This document shows, one piece after another, positions 28,571 to 37,586 of a stretch of DNA of 64,000 nt. Each line of letters begins with the position of its first letter. The stretch's first letter is position 1. The position numbers and the translations under genes are program-made. Source of the DNA: Mycobacterium attenuatum (lineage in GTDB: Bacteria; Actinomycetota; Actinomycetes; Mycobacteriales; Mycobacteriaceae). The stretch spans positions 1 to 64,000 of the forward strand of contig NZ_UPHT01000048.1 of NCBI RefSeq assembly GCF_900566085.1, in the 5' to 3' direction. Under the pieces are notes generated by a model. It was not told the DNA's origin and made no database searches. It saw only the letters and a list, made by a program, of their open reading frames with translations.

Positions 28571-28819
28571 GTGAACGCGAGACTGGCAGTGCGGCGCATC
28601 CGGCGTGCGGAGCGCACGGCGCTACGGGTGCAGCGCCGGCTGTGGCTCGCGCAACTGGTTCTTCCGGCCGTCGCGGTCAGCACGGCAACCGCGCTGTCAA
28701 TTGCAGCGTGGACCCGGCTGCGAGCGTCTCGTCAGCGACGGGCCCAAACGCCTTCCGCCGCGGAGCGTCCCGTGCTGGCCGATGCAGCGCAAGCGCCCGC
28801 TCACGCGCCGCTCAACTAG
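28571..28819 (+). CDS. Small single-pass membrane protein, unknown
   Basis: An 82-aa protein with a very basic N-terminus (RLAVRRIRRAERTALRVQRRLW), one predicted transmembrane helix (about residues 26-47, LAQLVLPAVAVSTATALSIAAW) and an Ala/Pro-rich tail. The GTG at 28571 has no ribosome site but sits at the expected start of the SigF-like promoter, favouring leaderless translation. It is divergent from the CsbD-like gene. No recognised family. Confidence 0.6.
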   Translation: MNARLAVRRIRRAERTALRVQRRLWLAQLVLPAVAVSTATALSIAAWTRLRASRQRRAQTPSAAERPVLADAAQAPAHAPLN

Positions 28820-28854
28820 ACGTACGGTCGGGGCGGGGCACGTGCAACTCGTCG

Positions 28855-29250
28855 CTACCGAATGTTCCCGAGCGCGGCCACCAGACCTTCGGGGTCGGCG
28901 ACGGTCACAGTCAACGCCGAGTGGTCGCGGAATCCCAGCACCCGGTGCACGGGCGGGTCGAAATGCACGCACACGCCGGCATGTGCGTTCGTTCCGAACG
29001 TGAGTCCGTCATCGACCATGGACAGCCGGGGTCCGATCGCGGTCCACCATCGATACGGGCCGGTGATATGCGCCTCGCGGATGCTCGACAACGGCGCGTC
29101 GACACGAAATGGCCCGTAGCGAGCCAGGAAACGGCCGTCGTCCGTCAGCGTCACACCCTGACTTCCCGGCCACCGAAACGGTAACCACATCGGGGCTAGC
29201 CGAGCATCGTAGCGATAGGGGAAGTGCCGGTCCCGGTTCTGCGGTTTCAT
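28855..29250 (-). CDS. Conserved hypothetical protein
   Basis: A 131-aa soluble protein with no membrane or signal segment. It reads as an alternating beta-rich fold (GVTLTDDGRFLARYGPFRVDAPLSSIREAHITGPYRWWTAIGPRLSM, then GLTFGTNAHAGVCVHFDPPVHRVLG and SALTVTVADPEGLVAAL). The style resembles PH-like actinobacterial proteins. The ATG at 29250 is preceded by GGGAG at good spacing. A GTG at 29277 is an alternative. Function unknown. Confidence 0.65.
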   Translation of the reverse strand: MKPQNRDRHFPYRYDARLAPMWLPFRWPGSQGVTLTDDGRFLARYGPFRVDAPLSSIREAHITGPYRWWTAIGPRLSMVDDGLTFGTNAHAGVCVHFDPPVHRVLGFRDHSALTVTVADPEGLVAALGNIR

Positions 29251-29489
29251 TGAACGGCTCCCGTCTTGCGCCGTCACGCTGGCGCTGTTCGTACCGAGGC
29301 TACTGGCAGTGACGTGGCGGTGCGCACCGCTCCCGGTGGCGGTGCCGCGCGGCCCTGCCGACGGAAAACGATGAGATTGCTGCGGAAACAGACGACCGTT
29401 CGATAATTTCAGAGCTGAGTCGCCAGCTTCGTCCCGCCACTAAGACCCTGAATACCAGACCTTGAACCATCCGAAAGGTAGGTCCGCAG

Positions 29490-30140
29490 ATGCTGCGACG
29501 TATCGTGCCGCTGCTGACCCAGCTCGTCGAGGCGGCCGGTTCGGTCGTCGGTGTGCGGGTGGGGGTCGAAAAGCCGCCCCACACCGTCGAGCAGCTGCAC
29601 AACGGGTTACAGATCCGTCGTTACGGCCCGCGTATCGCGGCTCAAGTCGCAATCCGCGATACCGAGGAAGGCGCCCGCAATCGCGGATTCCGTGCGTTGG
29701 CGGGTTACATCTTCGGTGCCAACCATACGAGTTCCACAATCGCGATGACGGCGCCGGTCAGTCAGCAACGAGCCGGCGCAGCAACCGGCGGTGCGCAACG
29801 CATCGCCATGACGGCCCCGGTAGCACAGCAAGCGGGCCGTGACGGCACCTGGATGATCCGGTTTTTCATGCCGGCCAAGTGGACGCTGGATGACTTGCCC
29901 ACGCCCGATGACGAATCCGTGGAACTCGTCGAGGTACCGGCGCAGGAGTACGCCGTGCTGCGTTTCAGCGGCGACCGCGGATCCCGCGCTGTCGCCTCGC
30001 GCACCGACGAGTTACTCCGGCGCCTCGATGGAACCGGGTATGCGCCGGCCGGTGCTCCGGTGGCTTGGTTTTACGACCCGCCGTGGACCGTTCCGTGCTT
30101 GCGCCGCAACGAAGTTGCCGTTCCGGTCGCGAGGCGGTAA
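29490..30140 (+). CDS. SOUL-family heme-binding protein
   Basis: SOUL/HBP domain protein (216 aa) covering residues about 30-205. Family motifs: GLQIRRYGPRIAAQV at the start, ARNRGFRALAGYIFGAN, TSSTIAMTAPVSQQ repeated as QRIAMTAPVAQQ, WMIRFFMPAKW and the WFYDPPWTVPCLRRNEVAV end. Such proteins bind heme or porphyrins. An N-terminal hydrophobic stretch may anchor it weakly. The gene starts after AAAGGTAGG. Its last 70 bases overlap the convergent STAS gene. Confidence 0.88.
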   Translation: MLRRIVPLLTQLVEAAGSVVGVRVGVEKPPHTVEQLHNGLQIRRYGPRIAAQVAIRDTEEGARNRGFRALAGYIFGANHTSSTIAMTAPVSQQRAGAATGGAQRIAMTAPVAQQAGRDGTWMIRFFMPAKWTLDDLPTPDDESVELVEVPAQEYAVLRFSGDRGSRAVASRTDELLRRLDGTGYAPAGAPVAWFYDPPWTVPCLRRNEVAVPVARR

Positions 30141-30775
30141 CCGCCCGCGTCAGGTCTCAGCGACAACTGCGCCAGGGGCATACGGCGCTGCGGTTCGCGC
30201 TGTCTGGCCCGTGTGGCCAGGAACTGACGGCGCGAGCTGATGACGTCCTCGATCAACTGCAGCGCCTCGGCAACCGAATCGACCACTGGCAAACCGTGAT
30301 TGATGACAATGCGCAGTAGCGGGCGCATCGCGGAACCGGTGATCACGCTGCAGTGCACGCCGGCTTTGTGGTGTTCGTGGTTGAGGACAAGAAGAGCCCG
30401 AAAACCGTCGACACTGAGGAAATCGAGATGACTCAGGTCAAGTATCAGCGGTGTCTTAAGCCGCCGGAAGCGGCGAATTTCGTGGGCAATGCTGTCGGCG
30501 TTGGAGGCGTCGATCTCTCCATCGACACGCAGTATGGTGGCCAGGCTGCGCGCGTAAACATGCAGTCGCGCCGCGGAGAAGTCGACGTTATACCGGCAAC
30601 GGGGTTGATCTGTTGGGCTGATAGCCCCTAAAGCAGTCATATTACGGAGCCCATCGAATGCGGTGGTGGGCGCGGGAGTGGCAGCCTCTGGGACATCGCT
30701 CCCGCGATGGTCAGCTGTGAACTCAACCTCGTCGATGAGCCTAATGCCGCCAGCGGTCCTAGGGCGGGCTGGCAT
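30071..30775 (-). CDS. STAS-domain anti-sigma factor antagonist
   Basis: Protein of up to 234 aa with one STAS domain (about residues 75-185): ATILRVDGEIDASNADSIAHEI, then LILDLSHLDFLSVDGFRALLVL. The Ser in LSVDG is at the position phosphorylated in SpoIIAA-type anti-anti-sigma factors. The N-terminal 65 residues are low complexity. The ATG at 30775 has GCGAGG just upstream; an ATG at 30640 would trim 45 residues. A partner anti-sigma kinase is not in the window. It probably feeds the SigF-type general-stress pathway (inference), which fits the SigF-like promoters nearby. Confidence 0.75.
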   Translation of the reverse strand: MPARPRTAGGIRLIDEVEFTADHRGSDVPEAATPAPTTAFDGLRNMTALGAISPTDQPRCRYNVDFSAARLHVYARSLATILRVDGEIDASNADSIAHEIRRFRRLKTPLILDLSHLDFLSVDGFRALLVLNHEHHKAGVHCSVITGSAMRPLLRIVINHGLPVVDSVAEALQLIEDVISSRRQFLATRARQREPQRRMPLAQLSLRPDAGGYRLATGTATSLRRKHGTVHGGS

Positions 30776-31113
30776 TGACCTCGCCCAACCCGGCGCCCGT
30801 GATTAAGCGCCAGCGGCACAACGGATTTCACTTCGCAGCCGATACGAGGAACGGCGGCCGGAGTCTTCGCTTGCTGGCTATCGCGCCCTACGCCAGTTCG
30901 CTTGCCGGCCTTGTGTGGCGACGCTTATCGCCGGTCGCTCCGCGCCCCGAATCGGTCGCCGGGAAATGTCCTCGCCGCGGATCCACTTTCTTAGCCGGTT
31001 TTGGGTTTGGCCGGGCCGGAAAAAGGGTAATCTCAGCCCGCTGGGTGGCGTGTACAGCCTAGAATTGACAGCTGCGACGTCGCCCTACGAATGCGAGGAA
31101 TGGTAGCGGCTCA
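30776..31113. other. 338-base gap between the STAS gene and the protease-like gene
   Basis: No convincing coding sequence: a 95-codon plus-strand frame has no ribosome site or family resemblance. The right part holds a SigF-like promoter (31004-31030) and a TTGACA at 31065-31070 that could be a SigA -35 for the next gene. Confidence 0.5.
31004..31030 (+). promoter_or_regulatory. SigF-type promoter candidate
   Basis: GGTTT (31004-31008), 16 bases, then GGGTAA (31025-31030) closely matches mycobacterial SigF. It lies about 84 bases before the protease-like secreted gene and reads toward it. Confidence 0.5.
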
Positions 31114-31815
31114 ATGGGAACCGTGTTGTGCGGATTTCGCCATTCCGCGGTAGCTATTGCGCTTGCGTTGGCGTTCAGTGCGGCGGCGCCGGCTCAGGCC
31201 AGCCCAGGTGTCACGGTATTTCCGGGCATGGAAATTCACCAGGGCGCCACGGTATGCATGGTGGGATTCGTCGAACCTCGACTGCGGATCGCGTTGAGCG
31301 CCGGTCGGTGCGACGACGCGCCCACCGTCACCGACAGCCACGCGAATGTGGTCGGATCGGTGGTGCTTGCCCGGCGCGCCTCCGTGAGCGAACCCGTGGC
31401 AGCCGATTCCGCCTCGGCCGTCGAATACGAAGTCATCGCATTGGCCCCCGAGGTGACCACGACGCAGCTGCTGCCTGGTGGGCGCCGCTTGGAGTCCATC
31501 CCGGGATTCACCGTGCAACCGGCACTGCCCGTGTGCCACAACACGATATCCGCGGGGCAAATGTGTGGCCGCATCGGCTCGGTCGGCAATGACGGGTTTG
31601 CCATTACCGGCATGATTGCCGACCCACGCGATGTGGGCGGGCCGGTGTATACGCTGACCGACGACAACCGAGCCGTTATTGTCGGATTGCTCGACGGAGT
31701 GCGGGGCACAGCGCTGTGGGCGCAGTCCTGGCAGGCGGTGATGCGGCAGCTCTACATCGACGCCCAGTCGGCCGGGGCGACGCAGCCACCCTTGGGGCAA
31801 CCGATAGGTCGTTAA
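31114..31815 (+). CDS. Secreted trypsin-fold protein without catalytic residues (Rv1815-like)
   Basis: Exported protein (233 aa) whose signal peptide ends near AQASPG. The rest aligns from memory with H37Rv Rv1815, a chymotrypsin-like secreted protein: VFPGMEIHQGATVCMVGFVEPRLRIALSAGRC, then ESIPGFTVQPALPVCH and GGPVY. In Rv1815 the segments AGHC and GDSGGP hold the catalytic His and Ser. Here they read AGRC and RDVGGP, so both are lost. Cys pairs are kept, so the fold is probably retained as a non-enzymatic, perhaps binding, protein. Confidence 0.75.
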   Translation: MGTVLCGFRHSAVAIALALAFSAAAPAQASPGVTVFPGMEIHQGATVCMVGFVEPRLRIALSAGRCDDAPTVTDSHANVVGSVVLARRASVSEPVAADSASAVEYEVIALAPEVTTTQLLPGGRRLESIPGFTVQPALPVCHNTISAGQMCGRIGSVGNDGFAITGMIADPRDVGGPVYTLTDDNRAVIVGLLDGVRGTALWAQSWQAVMRQLYIDAQSAGATQPPLGQPIGR

Positions 31816-31869
31816 CGACCGCCTCCGGCCGAGATTGGCTGCCAAAGCCGCGGCACCGTCGATAACAGG

Positions 31870-32592
31870 GTGCGCTGGTTTCCGGCCGCCGAGAACGGGA
31901 ACCCCGCGCGGATGATTGTTTCCGACATCGTCGCCCGACCGTTCCAATGGGGATCTGCCATTCGGGGTAGTCGAATCTTTCATCCGGTAGGCGTCGTCGC
32001 GGCCGGCTCGATCGGACGGATCGCGCCGCCGTCGGACGGACTTCCCGTCCCGTCGTCGGACGTCGTGGCCCGGGTGTCCAAAGCGGGCGGGACCCCGGGT
32101 TCCCTGCCCGACTTCATCGGGTTGGCGCTGCGGATCACGCCGCCACAAGCGGATGCGACACCGTGGGACATTCTGCTGGTCTCCGCCGGATCCGGCGTCC
32201 TGAGCCGCGCGCTGGCGCTGCGGCCGGTCGCGTCGTGGACGGGCCAGTCCATGAGCACGCTTATGCCGTTGCGCTAACGGGCCCAATATTGGTGGCTGAG
32301 AGCGCGAATTCTCAGCGACATCAATGGATTTGGCCTGTCTCTCGACAGAGTAGGGGAACGCATCGACCACGGTGGTATCGAAATGGCACTCGACCAGGCG
32401 TGTGGCAGATCCAATTTCGAGAAGGTTGCGCACCTCACTTTGACCAGCGTCATCGGTCCGGGTCCGGGTAACGATGTGTCGTTCGATCCGGTGGTCAACA
32501 CTGCGCCTGGGGTGCGGCTTTCGCCGGGATGGCTGGCAGATCTGCGGGGTCGTGCCTACGCGCGCAGCCGTGATGGGCGAGATGCCGGCTGA
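31870..32592 (+). pseudogene. Conserved hypothetical gene broken by an in-frame stop
   Basis: One continuous frame from GTG 31870 to TGA 32590-32592 is interrupted only by TAA at 32275-32277. The first part ends ...SMSTLMPLR. After the stop the same frame continues QYWWLRARILSDINGFGLSLDRV and, later, NTAPGVRLSPGWLADLRGRAYARSRDGRDAG. The two halves read as one mycobacterial conserved protein of about 240 aa (sometimes annotated as phosphodiesterase; function uncertain). A single base change at the third position of a Tyr codon would explain the stop. Sequencing error or readthrough remain possible. Confidence 0.7.
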
Positions 32593-32680
32593 GTCGCAGC
32601 GCGAGATCGGTCGTGGCCGGGGCCGCCGTGCGGTAGGCAGCGTGGGGTAGGCGCCGCGCGACAGTAAAGTATGGTGCGGT

Positions 32681-33652
32681 ATGAGCGTTTTCGCTCGGCT
32701 GCGCCCGCTGCTCGACACGACCCTGGATCGCGCGGTGGTGCCCGGCTACACCCGCATCGGCTATCAGTTTCGCCGATCGGGCTGGGCGGGCGACCCGCCG
32801 CCGGGCGCGCTGCGGGGCCGCACGGCGCTGGTCACCGGCGCCAATCGGGGCCTGGGCAAGGCGATCGCCGCGGGGCTGGCCGGGCTGGGCGCAACCGTCC
32901 TGCTGACCGTTCGCGACCGCAACAGCGGCGAACAGGCTCGTGACGAGATCGTCGCCGAAACGGGCGCCGACGTGCGGGTGCAGGTGTGCGATGTGTCCAG
33001 CCTGAACGCCGTTCGCGCCTTCGCGGCCGATCTGTGCACCCGCGTGCCGCGGTTGGACGTGCTGATCCACAACGCCGGATTGCTGCCCGCCGCCCGCGAG
33101 GAGACCGATGATGGCCACGAAATCACCTTGGCCACACATGTTTTGGGGCCGATGCTGCTGACCGAGCTGCTGACTCCGATACTGGCCGAATCCGACGACC
33201 CGCGCGTGATCCTGATGTCCTCCGGCGGGATGTACACCCAGTCCCTGCCCGTCGAAGACCCCGAATACCGCACCGGCCGCTACCGCGGCGCCGTGGCATA
33301 TGCCCGCACCAAACGCATGCAGGTGGCATTCACCCCAATCCTGGCTCGCCGCTGGGCCGATCGGCCCATCCGGGTGTATTCCATGCATCCGGGTTGGGCC
33401 GATACTCCCGGCGTGGCATCGTCTCTTCCGGGCTTTCGCGCCGTCACCGGGCCGCTGCTGCGGACTCTCGACCAGGGCGCCGACACCGCCGTGTGGCTCG
33501 CCGCAACTAGGCCCGCACCACCGACCGGCACCTTCTGGCATGATCGCCGGGCGCGACCCGAACATTACGTGCCGTGGACCCGGTCCAATGACCGCGATCG
33601 CGAGCTGATGTGGCGATATTGCGCCACCGCGATCGGCCTGGATGGCTCTTAG
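32681..33652 (+). CDS. Short-chain dehydrogenase/reductase, DHRS12/retinol-dehydrogenase-like
   Basis: Classical SDR (323 aa) acting as an NAD(P)-dependent oxidoreductase. The cofactor loop is TGANRGLG (residues about 48-55), the structural motif is HNAG, and the active site is Ser in MSSGGMY with YARTK (Tyr/Lys). The N-terminal 40 residues before the Rossmann fold and the long C-terminus with HPGWADTPGV resemble DHRS12-type enzymes. The substrate is unknown. Its end overlaps the convergent glycosyltransferase by 4 bases. Confidence 0.88.
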   Translation: MSVFARLRPLLDTTLDRAVVPGYTRIGYQFRRSGWAGDPPPGALRGRTALVTGANRGLGKAIAAGLAGLGATVLLTVRDRNSGEQARDEIVAETGADVRVQVCDVSSLNAVRAFAADLCTRVPRLDVLIHNAGLLPAAREETDDGHEITLATHVLGPMLLTELLTPILAESDDPRVILMSSGGMYTQSLPVEDPEYRTGRYRGAVAYARTKRMQVAFTPILARRWADRPIRVYSMHPGWADTPGVASSLPGFRAVTGPLLRTLDQGADTAVWLAATRPAPPTGTFWHDRRARPEHYVPWTRSNDRDRELMWRYCATAIGLDGS

Positions 33653-34893
33653 CGGTCTGGCAGGGCGTGCTCGGCGATGGGCAGCCGGGGCAGTGGTTGC
33701 CGTTCACGTCGTTTGGCCGCCAGATACACCTGAGCGGTCTCGTCGGCGACTGTCCGCCAATCGAAGTCGGACGTCAGCCGGTCACGGGCGGCACGGGCCC
33801 GGTGCTGCGCGGCTGCCGGGTCGGCGAGCACCGCGCACACCGCGGCGGCTAGCGCCGTCACATCACGGGGCGGGCACGATATGCCGGTCACGCCGTTGAT
33901 CACCGCTTCGCCCAGGCCGCCGATGTTCGATGTCACCAGCGGGGTGCCGGCGGCGGCGGCCTCCAGCGCGACCAGCCCGAACGGTTCGTAGTGACTGGGG
34001 AATACCGCCGCGTCGGCTCGATGTAGCACCGTCAGTAGTTCGGTGTGGCCGAGGTGCCCCACGAACTTGGTTGCCTTGAGTACCCGGTGCTTACGGGCTT
34101 GCTCGACCAGCCAATCCCGTTGGGTGCCTTCGCCGGCGATGATCAGTGTGGTACCCGGCTGGGCGCGCCTGATCCGCGGCAGCGCGGCGATGGCGTCGTG
34201 CACGCCCTTCTCATATTCCAGCCGGCCGACATAGAGCAGTTCGGGCGGTCCGGTGTGCTCGCGCCGCGCCGCAAATGGCCAGCGCGCCGCGTCAATACCG
34301 TTGCGGATTACGGTGGTTTCGGCCAGGCCCGGACCGAACAGTTCGGTGATCTCGTCGCTCATCGACGCCGAACAGGTGATGAGCGAATCGGATTCACGCA
34401 CCAGCCACGATTCGACGGCATGCACCTGGCGACTGATTGCTCCGGCGACCCACCCGGAATGCCGCCCGGCTTCGGTCGCGTGAATGGTGGAAACCATTGG
34501 CACGTCGTAAAACTGGGCCAGTGCGATGGCCGGATGCGCCACCAGCCAGTCGTGTGCGTGTACGACGTCGGGACGCCAAGGCCGGTCGGTGCCGTGCCTC
34601 TTGAGCGATAGGCCGGCCCGAATCATGGCGTGGCCCATCGCCAGGGTCCAGGCCATCATGTCGCTGCCGAAGCTGAATTCGTGCGGATCCTGCGCGGCTG
34701 CGATCACCCGCACCCCTTCGGCGACCACGTCCGACGACGGGTGGGTGCTGGGGTCGGTGCCGGCGGGCCGCCGCGACAGGACGACGACATCGTGGCCGGC
34801 CGCGGCCAGTGCGGTCGACAGGTGGTGCACGTGGCGGCCCAGCCCGCCGATCACTACGGGCGGGTACTCCCACGACACCATCAGAATTTTCAC
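33649..34893 (-). CDS. Alpha-1,4-glucosyltransferase of methylglucose lipopolysaccharide synthesis (Rv3032)
   Basis: GT4 glycosyltransferase (414 aa) that extends the alpha-1,4-glucan of methylglucose lipopolysaccharide and contributes to glycogen (known for Rv3032). It begins VKILMVSWEYPPVVIGGLGRHVHHL. The donor-site region is ELLYVGRLEYEKGVHDAI, and the C-terminal catalytic region is FPSHYEPFGLVALEAAAAGTPLV with EX7E glutamates. The GTG at 34893 gives exactly the H37Rv length. The reading frame stays open for 95 more codons upstream without family resemblance. Confidence 0.92.
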   Translation of the reverse strand: MKILMVSWEYPPVVIGGLGRHVHHLSTALAAAGHDVVVLSRRPAGTDPSTHPSSDVVAEGVRVIAAAQDPHEFSFGSDMMAWTLAMGHAMIRAGLSLKRHGTDRPWRPDVVHAHDWLVAHPAIALAQFYDVPMVSTIHATEAGRHSGWVAGAISRQVHAVESWLVRESDSLITCSASMSDEITELFGPGLAETTVIRNGIDAARWPFAARREHTGPPELLYVGRLEYEKGVHDAIAALPRIRRAQPGTTLIIAGEGTQRDWLVEQARKHRVLKATKFVGHLGHTELLTVLHRADAAVFPSHYEPFGLVALEAAAAGTPLVTSNIGGLGEAVINGVTGISCPPRDVTALAAAVCAVLADPAAAQHRARAARDRLTSDFDWRTVADETAQVYLAAKRRERQPLPRLPIAEHALPDR

Positions 34894-35020
34894 CGGAGCG
34901 GCCCCCCATCCCGTCGCCGAAACTGCAACCACAGCGCGGATTCGACCCCCGAGGCGACGTTGAGCGCAGGATGGATGCGGCCTGCGCCGGCTCGGTGCGC
35001 CCGCAGCCCCGGCGTGGCCG

Positions 35021-36601
35021 TCATCGGGGCAGCCTTCGGGCGTCCAGAGCGCCGAAGAGACCGTTGGCGCGGTTCCATCCGTCGGCCAGCCGCTGCGCCT
35101 GATCGCGCCGGCCCGATGCCAGCGCCCCGGCGATCTCGCGGGTTGCATGGGCGTGCAGATGCGCGCGATAGCGGGCATAGTCGGCGGCCGAGTCCTTGCT
35201 CACCATGAAGGGCCAGTCGCTGGAGACGGTCAGCAGCGTTTCGCGCAGGATCTGGTCGGCGACGTGATCGCGGGGAATCGGCCCGTCCAGCGACGCTGTC
35301 TGCGCCAGCGCCTTGTCGACGGTGCTCAACGCGGTGTCGACGACTTCGGAGTTGAGCTGGACCAGATCGGCCACCTTCTCGCCGTTCCACACCTGCCAGT
35401 CCTTGCCGGAACCCCAAGAGCTGGGCGGCAATTCGACGGCCTCGCCGACGAACCCGTCGGTCAGTGCGTCCTGCAGGGTGCCGACTCGCACCCCGGCGGC
35501 CGGCAATGCCCGCAACACCCGCGCCAGCCAGGTCGGCCCCTCATACCACCAGTGACCGAACAACTCGGTGTCGAAGGCGGCGACCACGTGGGCGGGGCGC
35601 CCGATGCGCTCCGACTCGGCGATCAGCCGGCCGCGCACCAGGTCGACGAAGTCGGCGACGTGGATGTCCACCGCGCGGTCGGCCCGTTCGGGGTCGTAGG
35701 GCGCCTTGGCTTCCGAGGACACATTGCGGCCGGTGACCCGGGCCGGCTTGAGACCGGTCAGATGGTCGTAGGTGTGGAAGTCGCGGTAGGCGGCATGTCC
35801 GGGATAGCCGGATTTCGGCGACCACACCCGATAGCTGACCTGCAGGTCACGCCCGAACGCGACCACGTCGGTGTCGCCGACGGGCCGGCCCAGCGCCGTG
35901 TCACCGTGCAGTGACGGGCCGTCCACCATGAAGTGGCTGACTCCCGCGGCGGCATAGTCGTGCTCGAGGCCGGGGGCGTAAGCGCATTCGGGCGCCCAGA
36001 TGCCGGTCGGGCGGGCCGCCATCCGCAACCACGCGTCGGCCAGGCCTTCGCGCAGTGCGAACTCGCGCAGCCGGGGATTGAGCAACGGCTGGAACGGGTG
36101 CGCCAACGGGCCGCCGAGCAGTTCCACCGCGCCGGCGTCGATCAATCCGCGCAGCAGCGGGCTGCCGCCGTGACGCCACAGTGTCGCGAAGTCCTGCAGC
36201 GCTTGGTCGGCCTCAACGCACTCACGAGTCCCGAACGCCCGCAACGCTTCCGGCGTGCACGACTGGTAGCTCGCCGATTTCGAGCGTGGCAGGCATCGCA
36301 CACTGGCGGCTTCGGTGGCGCGCAGTCGCCAGTTGGCCAGCCAGTGATGCATGCCGTCGAGGCAATACGGGTCGTCCAGCTGGGCGTTGACCACCGGCGT
36401 CATGCCCAGCGTGACCAACCCGCGGCGGTCTTCGCCGGCCAGCTCACGCAGCACCCGAAACAGCGGCAGGTAGGCAGCCGACCAAGACTGGTACAGCCAT
36501 TCCTCACCGACCGGCCAGCGGCCGTGGTGGGCCAGCCAGGGCAGGTGGGTGTGCAAGACCAGGGTGAACATTCCGGGCACCCGGCTGACGGCTGCGTTCA
36601 C
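35021..36601 (-). CDS. GH57 alpha-glucan branching enzyme (Rv3031)
   Basis: Glycoside hydrolase 57 (526 aa), 1,4-alpha-glucan branching enzyme of the methylglucose lipopolysaccharide pathway. Motifs: FTLVLHTHLPWLAHHGRWPVGEEWL at the N-terminus, GIWAPECAYAPG with the catalytic nucleophile Glu, and AAFDTELFGHWWYEG with the general acid Asp. The GTG at 36601 matches the H37Rv length of 526 and overlaps the Rv3030 homologue stop. The 127 bases between this gene and Rv3032 hold no gene. Confidence 0.92.
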   Translation of the reverse strand: MNAAVSRVPGMFTLVLHTHLPWLAHHGRWPVGEEWLYQSWSAAYLPLFRVLRELAGEDRRGLVTLGMTPVVNAQLDDPYCLDGMHHWLANWRLRATEAASVRCLPRSKSASYQSCTPEALRAFGTRECVEADQALQDFATLWRHGGSPLLRGLIDAGAVELLGGPLAHPFQPLLNPRLREFALREGLADAWLRMAARPTGIWAPECAYAPGLEHDYAAAGVSHFMVDGPSLHGDTALGRPVGDTDVVAFGRDLQVSYRVWSPKSGYPGHAAYRDFHTYDHLTGLKPARVTGRNVSSEAKAPYDPERADRAVDIHVADFVDLVRGRLIAESERIGRPAHVVAAFDTELFGHWWYEGPTWLARVLRALPAAGVRVGTLQDALTDGFVGEAVELPPSSWGSGKDWQVWNGEKVADLVQLNSEVVDTALSTVDKALAQTASLDGPIPRDHVADQILRETLLTVSSDWPFMVSKDSAADYARYRAHLHAHATREIAGALASGRRDQAQRLADGWNRANGLFGALDARRLPR

Positions 36602-37413
36602 GGGCGCACCGCGATCGCGATCAGATCCAGGCTGTCTTGAATGTCGTGGTTGATGTCGCGCTCGTCGCGGCTCACCATGTCGAAGTCGGCCGTGGTGACC
36701 GCCGCGACATCGGCGGCCAGCTCGGCGGGCCACGGCGCGTCGGCAACCGCCCGCGCGATCTGGGCGTCGATGATCGAGCCGCCGTGGCGGGCGTCCATCT
36801 CGCGCAACCGCGGCCCGTGAAACAACCCGTACATGGCCACCTCTGCGAAGCCCGCGTCGACCAGCAGCTCGGTGAGTTCATCGGCGTTGAGCTCGCGGGT
36901 GTGGAAGGGGTTGATCGGGGTGTCGCGGCCGGGGGAGAAGGTGATCCGGTTCGGGGTGGACACCAGCAGCAGGCCCGACGGCCGCAGCACCCGGGCGCAC
37001 TCGCGAACGAACTGCCCCTGGTCCCAGAGGTGCTCGATAACCTGGAAGTTGACCACAACGTCCACCGAGGCGTCGGGCAGCGGCAGCGCGGCCAGGTTCG
37101 CTTGCATCACGTCGACCCGCGGGTAACGGCTGCGGACGTGTGCCACGGCGGCCTCGTCGTAATCGATTGCGACCACCCGGCGGGCCACCTCGGCGATCAG
37201 GTCAGCGCCGTAGCCCTCGCCGCATCCGGCTTCCAGCACGTCACGGCCCGCGCAGCGCGGCGCCAGCCGCTGATAGACGACCTCGTGCCGGCGAAACCAG
37301 TAGTTCTCGACGTCCAGGTCGGGGATGGTGCGTTCACCCGTGAGGGTCAGCACCGCCGGCTGCGGCGGGCCGGTCGGGGTGTTTCGGGGATGGCCGGGGA
37401 CGAATGCGCTCAT
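36598..37413 (-). CDS. SAM-dependent methyltransferase of the MGLP cluster (Rv3030 homologue)
   Basis: Class I methyltransferase (271 aa). Motif I is DVLEAGCGEGYGADLIAEVA, motif II is VVAIDYDEAAV, and a later motif is VDVVVNFQVIEHLWDQ. In the methylglucose lipopolysaccharide cluster Rv3030 is proposed to methylate the sugar chain. First gene of the leftward Rv3030-Rv3031-Rv3032 set, divergent from fixA with a 271-base gap. Confidence 0.88.
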   Translation of the reverse strand: MSAFVPGHPRNTPTGPPQPAVLTLTGERTIPDLDVENYWFRRHEVVYQRLAPRCAGRDVLEAGCGEGYGADLIAEVARRVVAIDYDEAAVAHVRSRYPRVDVMQANLAALPLPDASVDVVVNFQVIEHLWDQGQFVRECARVLRPSGLLLVSTPNRITFSPGRDTPINPFHTRELNADELTELLVDAGFAEVAMYGLFHGPRLREMDARHGGSIIDAQIARAVADAPWPAELAADVAAVTTADFDMVSRDERDINHDIQDSLDLIAIAVRP

Positions 37414-37586
37414 TGTTAAGGCAGGCTAACCCGTAGTGCCCGATTCGCGAACCGCGCACCGGTTAGCGGCGGCCCGGCAAGGGCGCGGCAGGTGCCGACC
37501 GACGAGCCGAGGGTCCCCCGTTTGCCGGGGTGACCGGGCAATCCGGCAAGTACCACCCGCTATGGTGTGAGGGCAGACCGCAAAAA

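Noticed and set aside
30775..31062. 95-codon plus-strand frame
   Set aside because: No ribosome site or recognisable domain, and it runs through the SigF-like promoter region.
34894..35178. Upstream extension of the Rv3032-like gene
   Set aside because: The extra 95 codons are low complexity. The GTG at 34893 gives the exact known length and the typical VKILMVSWEYPP start.
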